A stretch of 36,762 nt of DNA from Anaerolinea sp. (GTDB taxonomy: Bacteria; Chloroflexota; Anaerolineae; Anaerolineales; Villigracilaceae), in NCBI GenBank assembly GCA_020047815.1, contig JAIFNG010000092.1, forward strand, positions 1 through 36,762. The letters run 5' to 3'. Shown here one piece after another: positions 15,183 through 23,148 of this stretch. Made by a program: the position numbers and the translations under genes. Positions within the stretch are counted from its first letter, which is position 1. The number at the start of each line of letters is the position of its first letter. The notes below the pieces were generated by a model. The model ran no database searches. It saw only the letters and a list, made by a program, of their open reading frames with translations, and was not told where the DNA came from.

Positions 15183-17516
15183 TTATCCTCTCATTCTTGT
15201 TGCCGCGATGACCGCTTGTCCCAAGGACAGGCCGCCGTCATTCGCAGGCACTTCTTGATGAATATATACAATTAAACCAGAGGCCGTCAAAAGCCGCATG
15301 ACCTTTTGCAGCAGGGTGATGTTTTGCCAGACCCCGCCCGATAATACAACTTCGTTAATCCCAGTATCAGATTTAATTTTCAAGCACGTTTCCCGCACCA
15401 TTTCAGCCAGACCGTTATGGAAACGGGCTGAAATTATTGAAGGGTGGACTCCCGCCATTACGTCCTTTACCAACGATTCAACAGCGGTATGAGTTTCCAC
15501 CTTTCCCTGCCCCAGCCCAAAGGTATATTTTCCTTTTTCAGCCGAATCCGCCAGCGCTTCGAACTCGATTGCAGCCTGTCCCTCGTAATTGACCTTCTGC
15601 CGCACCCCTGTCAAAGCAGCCGCTGCATCAAATAATCGTCCCATCGAAGAAGTCATTGGAGTATTGATTTTTCTCTCCAACTGTGCCCGCAAAACAACTA
15701 GATCCTGGGTACAAAATTCAGCAACCGAGTCAAGCCGCTCGTCCCATTCCAAGCCGAGATGCCACAATAAAGCCAGTGCAGTCCGGGCAGGCTTCTTGAT
15801 CGCAGCATCCCCACCTGGCAATGGAAAATATTCAAGATGAAACGCCCTTTGAAACGACATATAATCTGCCACCAAAATCTCGCCGCCCCAAATTGCGCCA
15901 TCTTCGCCATAACCTGTCCCATCGAACGAAACACCAATCACCGGATGTGAGCCGTCCAATCCATGCTCTGCCATGCAAGCAGCGACATGCGCATGGTGGT
16001 GTTGAATGTTGAACACCGGAAGGTTTTCACTTTCGGCACGTGCAAGTGCATAACGAGTAGCCAGGTAATTGGGATGCATGTCACAGGCAATGGCTTCCGG
16101 CTTGACACGGAATAATCGCTCAAAATGCTGGACACCCTGTTCGAAGGATTTTAATGTTTCGTAGTTTTCCATGTCCCCAATATGATGACTCAAAAACGCA
16201 TAATTTTTATTCGTGATACAAAATGTATTCTTCAACTCTGAGCCAGCCGCTAGAATTTGGGGCACATCCCAGGATAATTTCACTGGAAATGGTGAGTAGC
16301 CACGAGAACGACGGATCGGGTAAACAGAGGATGGACGGTGGACAATGGATGGTGACTCACGATCATCCTCCATTAACAATTCAGCATCCACCACTCTCAT
16401 CACTGAATCATCACAACGAATATGAATATCCCGGTTGTGCATCAAAAACGCGTCGGCAAGCCTGGAGAGTCTTTGGCGCGCATCGTTATTGTTGATGGCG
16501 ATGGGCTCCTCAGTTAGATTACCGCTTGTCATAACAAGCGCCGTAATTTGTGAACCGCTGTCAGTGAACAGCAGATAATGCAGCGGCGTATACGGAAGCA
16601 TGACACCGAGCCAACCCTGTCGGGGCGAAACTTCCTCGACGATGGTTGATCTTGGTTTTTTTTTGAGCAAGACGATCGGGCGCGCAGAGGATTGAAGCAA
16701 CTCACGTTCATCGTCGTTGAGAAGACAATGCTGTCCGATGGTTGCAATATCCGGCATCATCAATGCGAAAGGTTTATCAACACGGAGTTTGCGGGTACGA
16801 AGTTCGGTGACGGCCTGCTCATTGGTCGCGTCACATGCCAAATGAAATCCACCAAGTCCTTTAATGGCAACAATCTCACCTTTTTTCAGGGCATTCCGTG
16901 TTTCGACTAATGCATCCTCCAAACCAGCCAACGTTTCAACATTCAAACGTTCAAATGTTACTTGCGGCCCACAAACGGGACAAGCCACAGGCTGGGCATG
17001 AAATCTTCTATCCGTTGGGTCTTTATATTCGCGTTCGCAATCAGGGCACATCCGGAAATGTGCCATCGTTGTTTTGGAACGGTCATACGGAATATCATTG
17101 ATAATGGTGAAACGTGGTCCACAATTGGTGCAATTGATGAATGGATAGCGAAAGCGGCGGTCATTTGGATCGAAGAGTTCCTGCAAACAGTCTGGGCAGG
17201 TCGAGACATCCGGTGAGATCGGCTGGAAGGCGCCTTCAACTGATTCAGAATGAAGAATATCAAAGTCAGTAAATCCATGGGCGCGTCGGAAGGATGCTGA
17301 GAATTCATCAATGCGAGAAAGAGTGGGAGCCTCCTCTTTTATTTGGTGTACAAATAATTCCAGAACATCCCTTTCCCCATCCACTTCAATTTCAACACCA
17401 GCAGAAGTATTCTTGACCCAACCCTTGAGTTTATGGCGCGTGGCTAGATTGTAAATAAAGGGTCGAAAGCCGACCCCCTGGACAATACCTGTGATATGAA
17501 CACACAGTCCTTGCAT
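15183..17516 (-). CDS. hypF: carbamoyltransferase HypF
   Basis: HypF uses carbamoyl phosphate and ATP to carbamoylate the HypE C-terminal cysteine. From the ATG at 17516 the protein has 777 residues with four parts in order: acylphosphatase (ITGIVQGVGFRPFIYNL), two zinc-finger-like Cys pairs (CPDCLQELFD, CTNCGPR, CPDCEREYKD, CPVCGP), a YrdC-like domain, and a Kae1-like C-terminal domain with NIQHHHAHVAACMAEHG. Between the YrdC and Kae1 parts, around residues 378-397, there is an unusual insertion containing SPSIVHRPSSVYP, encoded by a heptamer repeat. The frame continues to 17657 inside hypB, but the ATG directly after hypB gives the family start. Confidence 0.96.
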   Translation of the reverse strand: MQGLCVHITGIVQGVGFRPFIYNLATRHKLKGWVKNTSAGVEIEVDGERDVLELFVHQIKEEAPTLSRIDEFSASFRRAHGFTDFDILHSESVEGAFQPISPDVSTCPDCLQELFDPNDRRFRYPFINCTNCGPRFTIINDIPYDRSKTTMAHFRMCPDCEREYKDPTDRRFHAQPVACPVCGPQVTFERLNVETLAGLEDALVETRNALKKGEIVAIKGLGGFHLACDATNEQAVTELRTRKLRVDKPFALMMPDIATIGQHCLLNDDERELLQSSARPIVLLKKKPRSTIVEEVSPRQGWLGVMLPYTPLHYLLFTDSGSQITALVMTSGNLTEEPIAINNNDARQRLSRLADAFLMHNRDIHIRCDDSVMRVVDAELLMEDDRESPSIVHRPSSVYPIRRSRGYSPFPVKLSWDVPQILAAGSELKNTFCITNKNYAFLSHHIGDMENYETLKSFEQGVQHFERLFRVKPEAIACDMHPNYLATRYALARAESENLPVFNIQHHHAHVAACMAEHGLDGSHPVIGVSFDGTGYGEDGAIWGGEILVADYMSFQRAFHLEYFPLPGGDAAIKKPARTALALLWHLGLEWDERLDSVAEFCTQDLVVLRAQLERKINTPMTSSMGRLFDAAAALTGVRQKVNYEGQAAIEFEALADSAEKGKYTFGLGQGKVETHTAVESLVKDVMAGVHPSIISARFHNGLAEMVRETCLKIKSDTGINEVVLSGGVWQNITLLQKVMRLLTASGLIVYIHQEVPANDGGLSLGQAVIAATRMRG
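16332..16359 (-). repeat. tandem heptamer repeat inside hypF
   Basis: On the plus strand three consecutive 7-mers read TGGACGG, TGGACAA, TGGATGG, followed by a degenerate fourth (TGACTCA). Such heptanucleotide arrays occur in intergenic regions of Cyanobacteria and Chloroflexota. Here the array lies within a coding sequence and accounts for most of the extra residues in the HypF linker, without breaking the frame. Confidence 0.6.
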
Positions 17517-17520
17517 TTTA

Positions 17521-18174
17521 TTATTTGGCGTTGTCAGTAAGCCAATCGACCCACGCATCCAGGCCTTCGCCGGTGCGGCAGGAGAGCGGGAAGGTGGAAA
17601 CCCCAGGGTTAAGAACTTGCACGCCACGCTCAAAATAATCCATACGAAAGGTGACATATGGGAGGAGATCGATCTTGTTTATGACCAATGCATCCACACC
17701 GCGATACATGCCTGGATATTTATAAGGTTTGTCATCACCCTCGGGAACAGAGGCTACCAGCACTGATTTGTGTGTACCAAGTTTAAAACTGGCGGGGCAA
17801 ACAAGGTTGCCCACATTCTCGACAATAAGCAAGTCGAACAGGGTAAGGTCAAGCTGTTCCAGCGCGCCATGCAACATGACTGCATCGAGATGGCAGTCTC
17901 CGCCTGTATTAATTTGGATCGCTGCTTGCGCACCAGCCGCAGCTGCGCGGTCGGCATCTATGGAAGTGGCAATGTCGCCATCTATGGTGGCGACGCGTAA
18001 TTTACCATTCAGGCGAGACAGGGTTTGTTCGATCAGTGAGGTCTTGCCCGCACCAGGTGAAGCCATGATGTTGATGGAAAACACACCCGCTGATTGAATA
18101 CGGGTGCGATTTTCTTCCGCCAAACGGTCATTGGCATTGAGAATATTTTCGACGATTGATACACGTTGGGTCAT
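17521..18174 (-). CDS. hypB: hydrogenase nickel incorporation GTPase HypB
   Basis: HypB is the GTPase that, with HypA, inserts nickel into the hydrogenase large subunit. The 217-residue protein has the P-loop MASPGAGKTSLIEQ, the metal-site motif TGGDCHLDA, NVGNLVCPASFKLGTH with the second Cys, and the base-recognition motif NKIDLLP. The His-rich N-terminal nickel-storage tract seen in some HypB proteins is absent, so storage is not expected. A GGAG site lies before the ATG. It sits between hypA (69 bases upstream) and hypF (start 4 bases after its stop). Confidence 0.97.
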   Translation of the reverse strand: MTQRVSIVENILNANDRLAEENRTRIQSAGVFSINIMASPGAGKTSLIEQTLSRLNGKLRVATIDGDIATSIDADRAAAAGAQAAIQINTGGDCHLDAVMLHGALEQLDLTLFDLLIVENVGNLVCPASFKLGTHKSVLVASVPEGDDKPYKYPGMYRGVDALVINKIDLLPYVTFRMDYFERGVQVLNPGVSTFPLSCRTGEGLDAWVDWLTDNAK

Positions 18175-18243
18175 GGAGGCTCCAAAAGGATGATAGTTAG
18201 GGAGAAATTTCCGTGTTACTTTGTTAACCTGCCTTTAGGTTGA

Positions 18244-18585
18244 TCATTCCACATCGATAGCATCAAGTGAGAATTCTTCGCCTTTAATGATCTTTGCGCC
18301 GACACTATGACAATTGGGGCAAACCAGTTCCTTGTCGGTGGGGTGATATTTTTCAAAACAGGTCATGCACTGCAATTCAGCAGGCACGCGGCGGAAGTGC
18401 AAAATAGCCTTTTCTGCAATTGTGTCTTTAGCGATGATCTCCCAGTAGAATTGGATCGAATCATCCACCATCGTGGCGAGTTCACCCATCACAATATGCA
18501 AATCCGTAATGCGCCTGGCATTTGCCTTTTCCGCATGTTGAAGGGCAATTTTTAATAAAGACTCTGTAATCGGCAATTCATGCAT
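18244..18585 (-). CDS. hypA: hydrogenase nickel insertion protein HypA
   Basis: HypA binds nickel through its N-terminal Met-His and hands it to the large subunit together with HypB. The 113-residue protein begins MHELPITESLLKIA, as required. Its zinc site is formed by the pairs QCMTCFEKY and VCPNCHSVGAK. Length matches the family (about 113-118). It follows a lipoate-ligase homologue by 11 bases and precedes hypB, so the ligase is embedded in the maturation operon. Confidence 0.97.
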   Translation of the reverse strand: MHELPITESLLKIALQHAEKANARRITDLHIVMGELATMVDDSIQFYWEIIAKDTIAEKAILHFRRVPAELQCMTCFEKYHPTDKELVCPNCHSVGAKIIKGEEFSLDAIDVE

Positions 18586-18596
18586 GGTTGTTTTCT

Positions 18597-19649
18597 TTAT
18601 CCAGGGATTAATCCGCGGGCAAAATCCATCGGTTGAACGCCTGGAGACTCAATGGAATTACATTCATAAAAGGATTCAATAGCTTTTGTAATGGCTTCAC
18701 TTTGCGCAGGTATTCCGCTTAGCGCAAATTCGAGTTTTGGCAGGTCTGCAGCGGGATAAAAGAAAAAATCGCCTGAAAAATGTACATCGCGCAGAATGCC
18801 GTCTTCGTTAACAGCTGTGGCGCGAATCAATCCACCTGGAACCTTGAGCATATTTTGGATGACATAAACGCCTTCACGGATTTTTACCTGCCGTGCTTCG
18901 GGGCGTCGGCGGTCATTGGCAAATAACCATTCATTGGTATGGCGCTCGATTTGCAGTTCCTCCGCTTTGGCAACCAGATCGGCATCAGGTTCGGTCTTCA
19001 GGTCCATCGCTCCAAGGATGATTTCATACCGTCTGATAAGTGCGTCCCCCAATTGTCTTATGTCTGGCAGAGAACCCGTCTCACGCAGCATGGTACTGAG
19101 ATTTTCCTGCAAAGTCTTAAACACCTTATCACGGAATTTTTCATCCGGTACGCGCAAGCTCTTACTCATCATCTCATAATTAAAATCGAGGATAAAATTT
19201 CCAACGATGATAATCATATCGTTGATTTCAGCTGCACCATTACCAGAAACCTTGCGCCCGTTTGCGATGATATCATTGACAGGTTTATATTCGGCATTGA
19301 CACCAAATTCACGGTAGGTTTCCACTACTGGCATTAGGAATTTGCGATAAATTGCATCCTTATCCTCTGGAACCTGTGGATTGTCCCTGCGGAGGATGAG
19401 TTGATAGAACAACTGACCACTATCGAGATAAACCGCGCCGCCGCCAACTTCACGACGAAACACAGGAATATTGTTGATATTTGTAAAATCCAGATCAATT
19501 TCCTGTTCGGCGTCCTGATGAAAACCGATACAGACATAGGGCGTGGCGGGTCTGAGAATGAATACCGCTTCATGTCCCAAATATGCAGCGGCATGATATA
19601 GCGACTGGCTGTGTTCCCAGGAAACTTTGTCGAGAAAATAGTAATTCAT
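18597..19649 (-). CDS. lipoate-protein ligase A homologue within the hyp operon
   Basis: The 350-residue protein has the complete LplA signature. The N-terminal half contains YVCIGFHQD, FRREVGGGAVYLDSGQLFY and NDIIANGRKVSGNGAAEI, with Lys133 at the position of the conserved ligase lysine. A C-terminal accessory domain includes RQVKIREGVYVIQNML and a late HFSGDFFFYP motif. It should ligate lipoate or octanoate to an acceptor lysine, and the GcvH-like protein encoded just before hynS is a natural candidate. A longer frame starts at 19679 with TTG, but the ATG at 19649 has AAAGGA 8 bases upstream. Its place between the hydrogenase protease and hypA is unusual. Confidence 0.85.
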   Translation of the reverse strand: MNYYFLDKVSWEHSQSLYHAAAYLGHEAVFILRPATPYVCIGFHQDAEQEIDLDFTNINNIPVFRREVGGGAVYLDSGQLFYQLILRRDNPQVPEDKDAIYRKFLMPVVETYREFGVNAEYKPVNDIIANGRKVSGNGAAEINDMIIIVGNFILDFNYEMMSKSLRVPDEKFRDKVFKTLQENLSTMLRETGSLPDIRQLGDALIRRYEIILGAMDLKTEPDADLVAKAEELQIERHTNEWLFANDRRRPEARQVKIREGVYVIQNMLKVPGGLIRATAVNEDGILRDVHFSGDFFFYPAADLPKLEFALSGIPAQSEAITKAIESFYECNSIESPGVQPMDFARGLIPG

Positions 19650-19679
19650 GTTTTGTGATCCTTTGGTTTGGTAAGCCAA

Positions 19680-20174
19680 TTACCCGGCGATCAATCCCCA
19701 TTCACGTAAAACCCGTTCGGCTCTTTCCAAAATCTGAGGGATGACAGATTCAATTTCCTGGCTCATCCCGTAGCCAATATTCATATCCACCGGCTGTGCG
19801 CCGACCAGATGCAGATATTCGGGATAATGGCTGCGAATTTTGGCAATCCCAAGCACTTCCTGAAAAGTGATCTGGTGGTCAGACATTTTGATATTACGGT
19901 AAAGTGGGATCTCATCCTTGGCCAGTTCCATCACCTGACCAGGCAGGGAAAAGCGTGAAACAACAGAATCCAATACCAGCAAATGAGAGGCTTCTTCGAC
20001 CCAGGGCAGCAAATTCAAACCCAGAGCACCGCCGTCAACAAATTCCAAATCGGGGGCGAGGGAAGCGATTTTCTTCTCAAGGCGATCAAGTGCATGAACC
20101 CCAAGTCCTTCATCTTTGTTGAGTGTGTTCCCCAATCCCATTACAATTTTTCTTCCCGTGTTGACAGAATCCAT
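19680..20174 (-). CDS. hydrogenase maturation protease (HyaD/HybD/HycI family)
   Basis: This nickel-dependent endopeptidase removes the C-terminal tail of the hydrogenase large subunit after the metal centre is in place. Family motifs are visible: VMGLGNTLNKDEGLGVHAL with the first acidic nickel ligand, FVDGGALGLNLLPWV, the LLVLDSVV core strand, and SDHQITFQEVLGIA with the metal-binding His. From the ATG at 20174 (GGAG six bases upstream) it has 164 residues; earlier ATG codons at 20186 and 20204 cannot be excluded. The target is likely HynL, encoded upstream in the same cluster. Confidence 0.92.
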   Translation of the reverse strand: MDSVNTGRKIVMGLGNTLNKDEGLGVHALDRLEKKIASLAPDLEFVDGGALGLNLLPWVEEASHLLVLDSVVSRFSLPGQVMELAKDEIPLYRNIKMSDHQITFQEVLGIAKIRSHYPEYLHLVGAQPVDMNIGYGMSQEIESVIPQILERAERVLREWGLIAG

Positions 20175-20216
20175 GCCAGTCTCCATAAAATAAGGGTAAA
20201 TCATCCCCAAATCATA

Positions 20217-21326
20217 TCAGCGTTTTGGGGATGTGTGCGGCCCAAAAATACTTCCACGCCAGACACCGATTAACGTGTTAACAATCACGACCAGCCAAAG
20301 GATCAAAAGAAATATTAGCATGGATATTCCGACCCACTGGAAAATCGCCAGGGGTATCGCCTGATTCAAAACGCCAGTAGAAACAGTAAAAGCGCCTACA
20401 GGGAAGACAAACGCCCACCAACTAAGTGCAAAAGGCAGAGATAATTTTTGATGAACGCCCAATGTGACGATAATTGCCAGCAATAACCAAAATAACGCAA
20501 ACCCCCACAACATCACGCCTAACGGCTTTGAAAGAAAATTCAAGGTCAGTTCAATCTCAGGAGTCGCCTGAAAAAATAACGCCAGAGGTTTGACAAACTT
20601 TAACACAAGAATGGTCAGAATGGAAGTTGGAGCAATTCCAACCCACATGGTTGGCGCGAGATGTGCAGGCGGCATGGGATGAAAAATATAGCGGATGAAC
20701 ACCAGAGACATGACAAAGATAAACAAAATACTGCCAAACCCTGTGAAAATGAGACTGGCAATCAAGTTGACCGCGCCCCAAGTTGTTCCTTGAAAATGTA
20801 CCGCGAGGCTGATGCCTAATACGGGTACCAACAACGCCGAAACAGGAGGAATCAACCAGCCGAGTGTAGAGGTTTCCCACTGCACGTCTGTTTTATGAAA
20901 GAAGTCGTTGAGGATGGTCAACGCAAAAATCAAGATTCCAGTCGAGCCTAAGACCCACAAGGTCTGCAGAATATTCCAAAGAATGTCTTCTGCCACCAAG
21001 CCAACGCCGGCCTTCTCCAAGGCAATGCCAATTACCAACAGGGAAATAGGCATGGTTGGGAAGAATGCTCCAGATACAGGGTGCATTAAATCATTGCGCA
21101 CATCCGCTGGATATAAAAACCAGCGCAAAGTCCATGGCACGACGAGAATCAAAAAGAGAATAATGGAAACGAATAGGAAGAAGCTCTCCAGCACTTTAGC
21201 AAATGGAAATACGCTGTGAAAAACAAAGAGCGCGATAACAATTACGCCAGTACCCATGACAGAGGCAAACCAGCCGGGGGCGAAAGTTTTTATAATTGAA
21301 GTTTTTTTAGGAGTTGATGAATTCAT
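20217..21326 (-). CDS. TDT-family transporter (TehA/SLAC1/Ssu1-like)
   Basis: The 369-residue protein has about ten membrane segments and the family opening FAPGWFASVMGTGVIVIALF, plus HPVSGAFFPTMPISLLVIG. The tellurite-resistance/dicarboxylate transporter family includes TehA, plant SLAC1 anion channels, malate transporters and the yeast sulfite exporter Ssu1. The substrate cannot be assigned from sequence. In a cluster with TusA and DsrE proteins, sulfite or another sulfur anion is an attractive guess. It sits between hynL and the hydrogenase protease and ends 43 bases before the preferred protease start, so it is probably cotranscribed. A hairpin lies upstream. Confidence 0.85.
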   Translation of the reverse strand: MNSSTPKKTSIIKTFAPGWFASVMGTGVIVIALFVFHSVFPFAKVLESFFLFVSIILFLILVVPWTLRWFLYPADVRNDLMHPVSGAFFPTMPISLLVIGIALEKAGVGLVAEDILWNILQTLWVLGSTGILIFALTILNDFFHKTDVQWETSTLGWLIPPVSALLVPVLGISLAVHFQGTTWGAVNLIASLIFTGFGSILFIFVMSLVFIRYIFHPMPPAHLAPTMWVGIAPTSILTILVLKFVKPLALFFQATPEIELTLNFLSKPLGVMLWGFALFWLLLAIIVTLGVHQKLSLPFALSWWAFVFPVGAFTVSTGVLNQAIPLAIFQWVGISMLIFLLILWLVVIVNTLIGVWRGSIFGPHTSPKR

Positions 21327-21350
21327 AAGTATGTTACCAATAAGAGAATA

Positions 21351-21385
21351 CGACCTCCGTTTTTTTAGAGCGGAGGTCGCTTTTT
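21351..21385. terminator. stem-loop between hynL and the TDT transporter
   Basis: The arms CGACCTCCG (21351-21359) and CGGAGGTCG (21371-21379) pair perfectly around an 11-base loop. A run of five T follows on the plus strand only. On the minus strand, where the flanking genes are read, no good U-tract follows. It may therefore be a partial terminator or an mRNA-stability element that lowers expression of the maturation genes relative to the hydrogenase. Confidence 0.55.
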
Positions 21386-21398
21386 CCGTTTATGTTTA

Positions 21399-23138
21399 CT
21401 AGCTTATACAAACATTCAAGCCAGTCGCAACCTCACCGAGGTCATTCCCGTCGGCGTCCACCATGTGGATGGCGCATGCCATACACGGGTCAAACGAGTG
21501 GATGGTTCGCAGGATCTCCAGCGGCTGATCAGGCACGGCAAGCGGAGTGCCAACCAGGGACATTTCATACGCGCCAGCCTGTTCCTTGTGGTCCCGCGGG
21601 GAAGCGTTCCAGGTAGTCGGAACGACCATCTGGTAGTTCTCGATCTTGCCGTCCTCAATCACAACCCAGTGTCCGAGTGCACCGCGTGGGGCCTCCATGA
21701 AGCCGAAACCTTCTGCGTGAGAGGGCCATGTGGTCGGCTCCCATTTTTCGCCGTTGAATGTCCGGGTATCGCCAGCCTTGATGGTGTCAATCAGATCAGT
21801 ATAGCTCTTTAGCATTTCATCTGCAAAGACAACTGTTTCAATACCGCGGGCTGCAGTGCGACCAAGTGTTGAGAACACGGCCTCAAGAGGCGCGTCAAGT
21901 TGTTTAAGGACAAAGTTAGTCAAGTCCTGAGTTTGCTTGTGACCACTGGCATACATGACAAGAACGCGTGCCAAAGGACCAACCTCCATTGGGGTGTCTG
22001 CCCAACGTGGAGATTTTAGCCAGGAATACTTCTGTTCTACTTCCAGTTGTTCATAAGGCGGCTTGGGTCCGGTAAAGTTGAACTTGGTCTCACCCTTGAA
22101 TGGATGCAAGCCTTCCTTGTCACCAACGCTCTGCTCGTACCACGAATGAGCAATATATTCCTTCATCATGTCGAAGTCGTTAGGATTAGGCTCCTCGATG
22201 TGGGTCAGGTCTCGATTAACTATGACGCCGCGCGGCACAACGAATTTCGAGGTGTCTTTGATGTCAGTGTCGGGTAGTTCGCCCCAGGTTAGGAAGTTTC
22301 CGAGCCCCTCACCCAATCCGGCATATTCCAGGTAATAGGGTGCAATTGCCAACAGGTCGGGAATATAGACCTGATTTACAAATTGGATCATGCGGTCGAT
22401 GCTATCTTTGATGATGGACAGGCGTTCGGCATTGAGAGCAGTATCGCTGTTCAGGTCAATGGGCATGGGTACGCCGCCAACCACAAAATTGGGGTGCGGA
22501 TTCTTGCCGCCGAAAATAGTGTGAATCTTGGTGAAGGTTTTTTGTGCTTCCAATGCTTCAAGATAATGCGCCACTGCCAGTAAATTAACCTCAGGCGGCA
22601 GTTTGTAAGCGGGGTGACCCCAATAGGCGTTTGCGAAAATAGAGAGTTGTCCGCTTTCGGCAATACCTTTTACCTTGCTTTGAACATCCTTGAAATAAGC
22701 TGGAGAAGAATTCGCCCAAGGTGAGATACTCTGCTGAATGGCAGAGGTCTGGACAGGGTCTGCCTGCAGCGCATTGACAACGTCCACCCAATCCAGGGCA
22801 TGCAAGTGGTAAAAATGCATAACATGATCGTGAACGTATTGCTGGGCAATCATCATGTTACGAATCAGGTTGGCAGCTTTCGGGATTTGAATTCCCAAAG
22901 CATCTTCCACCGAGCGGATGGACGCAAATGAGTGGACAGTGGTACAGACACCGCAGGTGCGCTGGGCAAATGCCCAGGCGTCGCGTGGGTCACGCCCTTT
23001 CAAAATGATTTCAATACCCCGCACCATCGTGCCTGCGGAATACGCCTTGCTGATTTTGTTCTCTGCATCCAGTTCGGCCTCAATGCGCAGATGTCCTTCA
23101 ATGCGGGTAATTGGGTCAACAACAATTCTTTGTGCCAT
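21399..23138 (-). CDS. hynL: [NiFe] hydrogenase large subunit (group 1, Isp type)
   Basis: The 579-residue subunit holds the Ni-Fe(CN)2CO site that splits H2. The two nickel-ligand motifs are intact: RTCGVCTTVHS (Cys62 and Cys65) and DPCMACAIH (Cys552 and Cys555). The N-terminal DPITRIEGHLRIE is typical. After His558 there is a 21-residue tail that the neighbouring protease should remove, so this is a maturation-dependent enzyme. Gene order hynS-isp1-isp2-hynL matches the Isp (group 1e) hydrogenases first known from purple sulfur bacteria. A TAGGAG site precedes the ATG. Confidence 0.95.
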   Translation of the reverse strand: MAQRIVVDPITRIEGHLRIEAELDAENKISKAYSAGTMVRGIEIILKGRDPRDAWAFAQRTCGVCTTVHSFASIRSVEDALGIQIPKAANLIRNMMIAQQYVHDHVMHFYHLHALDWVDVVNALQADPVQTSAIQQSISPWANSSPAYFKDVQSKVKGIAESGQLSIFANAYWGHPAYKLPPEVNLLAVAHYLEALEAQKTFTKIHTIFGGKNPHPNFVVGGVPMPIDLNSDTALNAERLSIIKDSIDRMIQFVNQVYIPDLLAIAPYYLEYAGLGEGLGNFLTWGELPDTDIKDTSKFVVPRGVIVNRDLTHIEEPNPNDFDMMKEYIAHSWYEQSVGDKEGLHPFKGETKFNFTGPKPPYEQLEVEQKYSWLKSPRWADTPMEVGPLARVLVMYASGHKQTQDLTNFVLKQLDAPLEAVFSTLGRTAARGIETVVFADEMLKSYTDLIDTIKAGDTRTFNGEKWEPTTWPSHAEGFGFMEAPRGALGHWVVIEDGKIENYQMVVPTTWNASPRDHKEQAGAYEMSLVGTPLAVPDQPLEILRTIHSFDPCMACAIHMVDADGNDLGEVATGLNVCIS

Positions 23139-23148
23139 GAGTTATCTC

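Noticed and set aside
15444..15840. Several plus-strand ORFs antisense to hypF
   Set aside because: All are shadows of the HypF frame and lack ribosome-binding sites and domains.
21351..21385. Simple intrinsic terminator of hynL
   Set aside because: The T-run follows the stem only on the plus strand, whereas the genes are read on the minus strand. A role as a stability or attenuation element is equally possible, so it is reported with low confidence.
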